Origin: Pseudomonas helvetica
GTDB taxonomy: Bacteria > Pseudomonadota > Gammaproteobacteria > Pseudomonadales > Pseudomonadaceae
Direction: 5' to 3'
Assembly: GCF_039908645.1 (NCBI RefSeq)
Contig: NZ_CP150917.1
Span: forward strand, 1,956,501-2,020,500
DNA length: 64,000 nucleotides
Positions 63,626 through 64,000 of the stretch are shown piece after piece. The position numbers were made by a program, and so were the translations under genes. Under the pieces are notes generated by a model. That model had not been told where the DNA came from. It was given only the letters and a program-made list of their open reading frames with translations, and made no database searches. Every line of letters begins with the position of its first letter. The first letter of the stretch is position 1.

Positions 63626-64000
63626 ATGGCCGGCATTCTCGACACAGTAGATCAACGCACACAGCTGGTGGGTGAGAATCGCCTGGAAATTCTCATGTTT
63701 CGCCTGGCCGGTCGGCAGTTATTTGCAATCAACGTCTTCAAGGTGCAGGAAGTCCTGCAATTGCCAAAGCTGACCTTGATGCCGCAGCGTCACCCGTTTG
63801 TCTGTGGTGTGGTCAATCTGCGTGGCCAGACATTGCCGGTGATCGACCTGTCCCAGGCCATCGGCATGCGACCGCTGGTGCCGGGGCCCAACAGCACCAT
63901 CATCGTGACCGAGTACAACCGCTCGGTGCAGGCCTTCCTGGTCGGTGGCGTCGATCGCATCGTCAACATGAACTGGGAAGCTATTCTGCCGCCGCCAACC
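63626..64000 (+). CDS. cheV: Chemotaxis coupling protein CheV (5' part)
   Basis: 125 codons are present; the frame is open at the window edge. The CheW-like domain is MAGILDTVDQRTQLVGENRLEILMFRLAGRQLFAINVFKVQEVLQLP, followed by HPFVCGVVNLRGQTLPVIDLSQAIG and SVQAFLVGGVDRIVNMNWEAI. CheV links receptors to CheA and carries a C-terminal receiver, which would lie beyond the window. CAGGAG (63614-63619) precedes ATG 63626. Driven by the FliA promoter. Confidence 0.93.
   Translation, partial: MAGILDTVDQRTQLVGENRLEILMFRLAGRQLFAINVFKVQEVLQLPKLTLMPQRHPFVCGVVNLRGQTLPVIDLSQAIGMRPLVPGPNSTIIVTEYNRSVQAFLVGGVDRIVNMNWEAILPPPT

Overview
The window is about 64 kb of GC-rich chromosome from a Pseudomonas, most likely of the P. 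fluorescens group. The evidence is protein identity by inspection (OprI, CysB, EarP with an Arg32-type EF-P, OspR, SagS), gene order, and the intergenic repeats (GTAGGAGC...GCTTGC...GCGA and TGTGGCGAGGGAGCTTGCTCCCGC). From memory, much of 5-42 kb follows P. aeruginosa PAO1 PA2824 to about PA2866: sagS, ospR, gpx, msrB, alaA-like, htpX, tpm, deaD, enoyl-CoA hydratase, class II DAHP synthase, ohrR, ohr, efp, oprI, L,D-transpeptidase, tesA, ybbA/ybbP-like and greB. It looks like backbone chromosome. I see no rRNA, tRNA, CRISPR, insertion sequence or prophage.

Layout. 0-8 kb: end of a patatin-like phospholipase, a small lipoprotein, a CHAD protein, a TesB-like thioesterase, an Mpo1-like protein, a chemoreceptor, tatD, an MltF-like transglycosylase and DoxX. 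8-16 kb: an unknown small protein behind a promoter and structured leader, greB, the ybbA/ybbP-type ABC exporter with divergent tesA, an L,D-transpeptidase, oprI, a GNAT protein and a class I DAHP synthase. 17-24 kb: a PilZ protein and a thioredoxin-like protein whose start codons overlap, a ketopantoate-reductase-like protein, a 5'-nucleotidase, a Usp, cysB, a GreA-like factor, and earP-efp. 24-32 kb: ohr, ohrR, a TauE exporter, a LysR regulator, DUF1127, a YcaQ-like glycosylase, a class II DAHP synthase, a spermidine-synthase-like protein and an enoyl-CoA hydratase. 32-44 kb: deaD with a long leader, a LigB-family dioxygenase, tpm, htpX, alaA, msrB, gpx-ospR, sagS, and a DUF815 ATPase coupled to a free-methionine-(R)-sulfoxide reductase.

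44-49 kb holds a BvgS-type sensor (two periplasmic binding domains, PAS, HisKA, receiver, Hpt), a NarL-type regulator and a stand-alone receiver, with two strong perfect inverted repeats in the gaps. 49-64 kb: dgt, a yqjD/E/K-like trio, amt, a Kef-type antiporter, a small SOS-box gene, an RluA-type pseudouridine synthase, mobA/moaB/moeA, a second NarL-type two-component pair, a degenerate Hpt-like protein, and the start of cheV behind a sigma-28 promoter.

Functional threads are peroxide and methionine-sulfoxide defence (ohr/ohrR, gpx/ospR, msrB, fRMsr), translation-elongation support (earP/efp), surface behaviour and signalling (sagS, PilZ, chemoreceptor, cheV, BvgS-like system) and aromatic amino-acid entry (two unrelated DAHP synthases). 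The strongest candidates for new biology are the BvgS-like locus with its orphan receiver, the LexA-box gene of unknown function, and the structured gene-free segments near 8.1 kb and 14.9 kb.
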